This document shows, piece by piece, positions 5,728 through 6,791 of a DNA stretch of 6,791 nt (positions are counted from its first letter, which is position 1; each line of letters starts with the position of its first letter). Where the stretch lies: assembly GCA_031392945.1 (NCBI GenBank), contig JANMVT010000025.1, positions 1-6,791 on the forward strand, written 5' to 3'. Source of the DNA: JANYCG01 sp031392945 (GTDB taxonomy: Bacteria; Pseudomonadota; Gammaproteobacteria; Burkholderiales; Burkholderiaceae_C). A program made the position numbers and the translations under genes. Below the pieces are notes generated by a model, which was not told the DNA's origin, made no database searches, and saw nothing but the letters and a program-made list of their open reading frames with translations.

Positions 5728-6438
5728 CTACAGCATTTGCGCCAGGCTGGCTTCCAGATGCTCCGATGGCAAACGCTTGAAACCGGAGCGGGCGAAACGT
5801 TGCAGGCGCCCCGCGACAAAAGCCGTCAACACCGAGGCACCGACTTGCGCGTCCACCGTCGGCTGGCCAGAGCCGTTTTGCAGCGCCGGGCCGCGCAGGC
5901 TTTGCCGCAGGATCGACTCGACCTTGTCAAAAAACTGGTTCATGCGCTGCTGCAGGCGCTCGTTCTCAAACACCAGGGCGTCGCCCACCATGACGCGCGT
6001 CATGCCGGGGTTCTTCTCGGCAAACTGGATCAGCATGGCGACGACTTTGCCCGCGTGGCGCACGCCGGCCTGCGCGCCCCCTTCAACCGTCTGAGCCGCG
6101 CCAGGCGATACAGCCGCCTCCGCCGCACCCTCGCGTTCGGCGATCTGGTTGACCAGCGTAAACACAGTTTGTTCGATGAACTCGATCAGGCCTTCAAACA
6201 TCTGCGCCTTGCTGGCAAAGTGGCGGTACAGCGCCGCCTCGCTCACATCAAGCCTTGCCGCCAGCGCGGCCGTGGTGATGCGCTCGGCCCCAGGCTGCTC
6301 CAGCATGGACGCCAGCGCCTGCAGGATTTGCACACGCCGTTCACCGGGTTTGGGACGCTTGCGAACCGGGGCGGCTGATGCATCGCTGGACGCAGCGCCG
6401 GATGGCTCGGCGGGGATAAGGGTTTCTGCGTCGGGCAT
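5728..6438 (-). CDS. slmA: nucleoid occlusion factor SlmA, TetR-type DNA-binding protein
   Basis: SlmA binds chromosomal sites and, in Escherichia coli, blocks FtsZ ring assembly over the nucleoid. The TetR helix-turn-helix is at about residues 53-74 (RITTAALAARLDVSEAALYR begins it) and is followed by FASKAQMFEGLIEF (74-87). T55 and F87 align with E. coli T33 (DNA binding) and F65 (FtsZ contact). The core AEKNPGMTR (140-148) matches the family's GERNPGLTR. At 236 residues it is longer than E. coli SlmA (198), owing to an Ala/Ser/Pro-rich N-terminal tail of about 24 residues and an Ala/Gly-rich insert near 102-130. ATG 6438 is the only start: a TGA lies two codons upstream and the next Met is residue 46, within the DNA-binding domain. 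It is read in the same direction as argB, 82 bp downstream of it. A local sugar regulator is a possible but less likely alternative. Confidence 0.82.
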   Translation of the reverse strand: MPDAETLIPAEPSGAASSDASAAPVRKRPKPGERRVQILQALASMLEQPGAERITTAALAARLDVSEAALYRHFASKAQMFEGLIEFIEQTVFTLVNQIAEREGAAEAAVSPGAAQTVEGGAQAGVRHAGKVVAMLIQFAEKNPGMTRVMVGDALVFENERLQQRMNQFFDKVESILRQSLRGPALQNGSGQPTVDAQVGASVLTAFVAGRLQRFARSGFKRLPSEHLEASLAQML

Positions 6439-6520
6439 GGATCAGATCAATTGGGAAAATTGATTCTCGCATACGCCCGTTACGCGCCGGCAAGGGTTTT
6501 CGCTGAGGTGCCCTGGCGGA
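6439..6520 (-). other. slmA-argB intergenic region
   Basis: The 82 bp between argB and slmA hold the inverted repeat described separately. I see no convincing promoter hexamers and no intrinsic terminator after argB, so read-through from argB into slmA is plausible. Confidence 0.4.
6446..6464. promoter_or_regulatory. inverted repeat just upstream of slmA, candidate operator or RNA hairpin
   Basis: ATCAATT (6446-6452) and AATTGAT (6458-6464) form a perfect 7-bp inverted repeat around a 5-base spacer, ending 7 bp before the slmA start codon. TetR-family proteins often bind such repeats in their own promoters. No Shine-Dalgarno is visible, so bound protein or a hairpin here would cover the ribosome entry region. 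The repeat differs from the SlmA-binding consensus I recall from E. coli (GTGAGTACTCAC). Confidence 0.4.
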
Positions 6521-6791
6521 CTAATGCGAGCGGATCATGGTCCCGTAGGCCTGTTCGGTCAAGATTTCCAGCAGCATGGCGTGCGGCACGCGCCCGTCGA
6601 TGATGTGCACGGTATTGACGCCACTCTTGGCGGCATCGAGCGCGCCGGCAATCTTGGGCAACATGCCGCCGCTGATCGTGCCGTCGGCAAACAACTCGTC
6701 GATACGCCGCGCCGTCAAGTCCGTCAGCAAGTTGCCGGCCTTGTCGAGAACGCCTGGCGTGTTGGTCAGCAGGATGAGCTTTTCGGCCTTG
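6521..6791 (-). CDS. argB: acetylglutamate kinase, C-terminal part (partial at window edge)
   Basis: Second enzyme of arginine synthesis; it phosphorylates N-acetyl-L-glutamate with ATP in the cytoplasm. The last 89 residues are visible, and the gene runs off the right-hand edge. Diagnostic segments are LILLTNTPGVLDKAGNLLTD, the ATP-binding/catalytic segment DGTISGGMLPK with its conserved lysine, ALDAAKSGV, VHIIDGRVPHAMLLEILTEQ and the terminal GTMIRSH. The close match to Burkholderiales ArgB, including the Asn in TNTPGV, is from memory. The stop is TAG at 6521-6523. Nothing odd is seen. It probably begins a short unit with slmA. Confidence 0.95.
   Translation of the reverse strand, partial: KAEKLILLTNTPGVLDKAGNLLTDLTARRIDELFADGTISGGMLPKIAGALDAAKSGVNTVHIIDGRVPHAMLLEILTEQAYGTMIRSH

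Noticed and set aside
5698..6378. 226-residue plus-strand frame opposite slmA
   Set aside because: It is a shadow of slmA with Arg/Leu/Gln-rich composition and a TTG start inside the manD end.
1..6791. CRISPR arrays, tRNA or rRNA genes, transposases, attachment sites, toxin-antitoxin or defence genes
   Set aside because: None could be seen: no regularly spaced repeats, no cloverleaf-like segment and no matching protein motifs on either strand.

Overview
The window looks like a piece of a GC-rich betaproteobacterial chromosome, most likely order Burkholderiales and perhaps family Comamonadaceae. This rests on the base composition, on a SlmA-type regulator next to argB, and on an ArgB C-terminus that closely resembles Burkholderiales ArgB as I remember it. 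No search was run, so the taxonomy is inference.

Layout. Positions 1-93 hold an extremely GC-rich, homopolymer-laden stretch that ends in a possible C-terminal tail of an upstream gene. Positions 94-307 are a leader with no gene I recognise. It contains a large near-perfect stem-loop (127-218) that looks like a dispersed intergenic element. Four genes on the + strand follow: uxaA (altronate dehydratase, 308-1834), a malate/L-lactate dehydrogenase-family (COG2055) oxidoreductase (1843-2907), a mannitol dehydrogenase-family polyol/uronate oxidoreductase that is probably UxuB (3060-4490), and an enolase-superfamily D-mannonate dehydratase ManD (4487-5710). Pointing the other way are slmA (5728-6438) and the C-terminal part of argB (6521 to the window edge). 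The two gene sets converge with only 17 bp between stops.

How the genes work together. UxuB reduces D-fructuronate to D-mannonate, and ManD dehydrates D-mannonate to 2-keto-3-deoxy-D-gluconate (KDG). UxaA dehydrates D-altronate to the same KDG. The cluster thus holds the lower steps of both the glucuronate and galacturonate branches. The uronate isomerase (UxaC), KDG kinase, aldolase, transporter and local regulator are not in the window. The COG2055 enzyme is the unexplained member. It sits 8 bp behind uxaA and shares its translation signals, so it is probably co-expressed and should act on a related 2-hydroxy or 2-oxo acid.

What deserves a second look: the leader hairpin; a tiny reading frame with a good ribosome binding site in the 152-bp gap before uxuB; the uxaA/COG2055 pairing; the altered FtsZ-contact positions and low-complexity additions of SlmA; and an inverted repeat directly in front of slmA. 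I found no mobile element, CRISPR array, tRNA or rRNA. Most of the window is an ordinary sugar-acid catabolic operon beside core genes, and I do not see strong evidence for a wholly new system.
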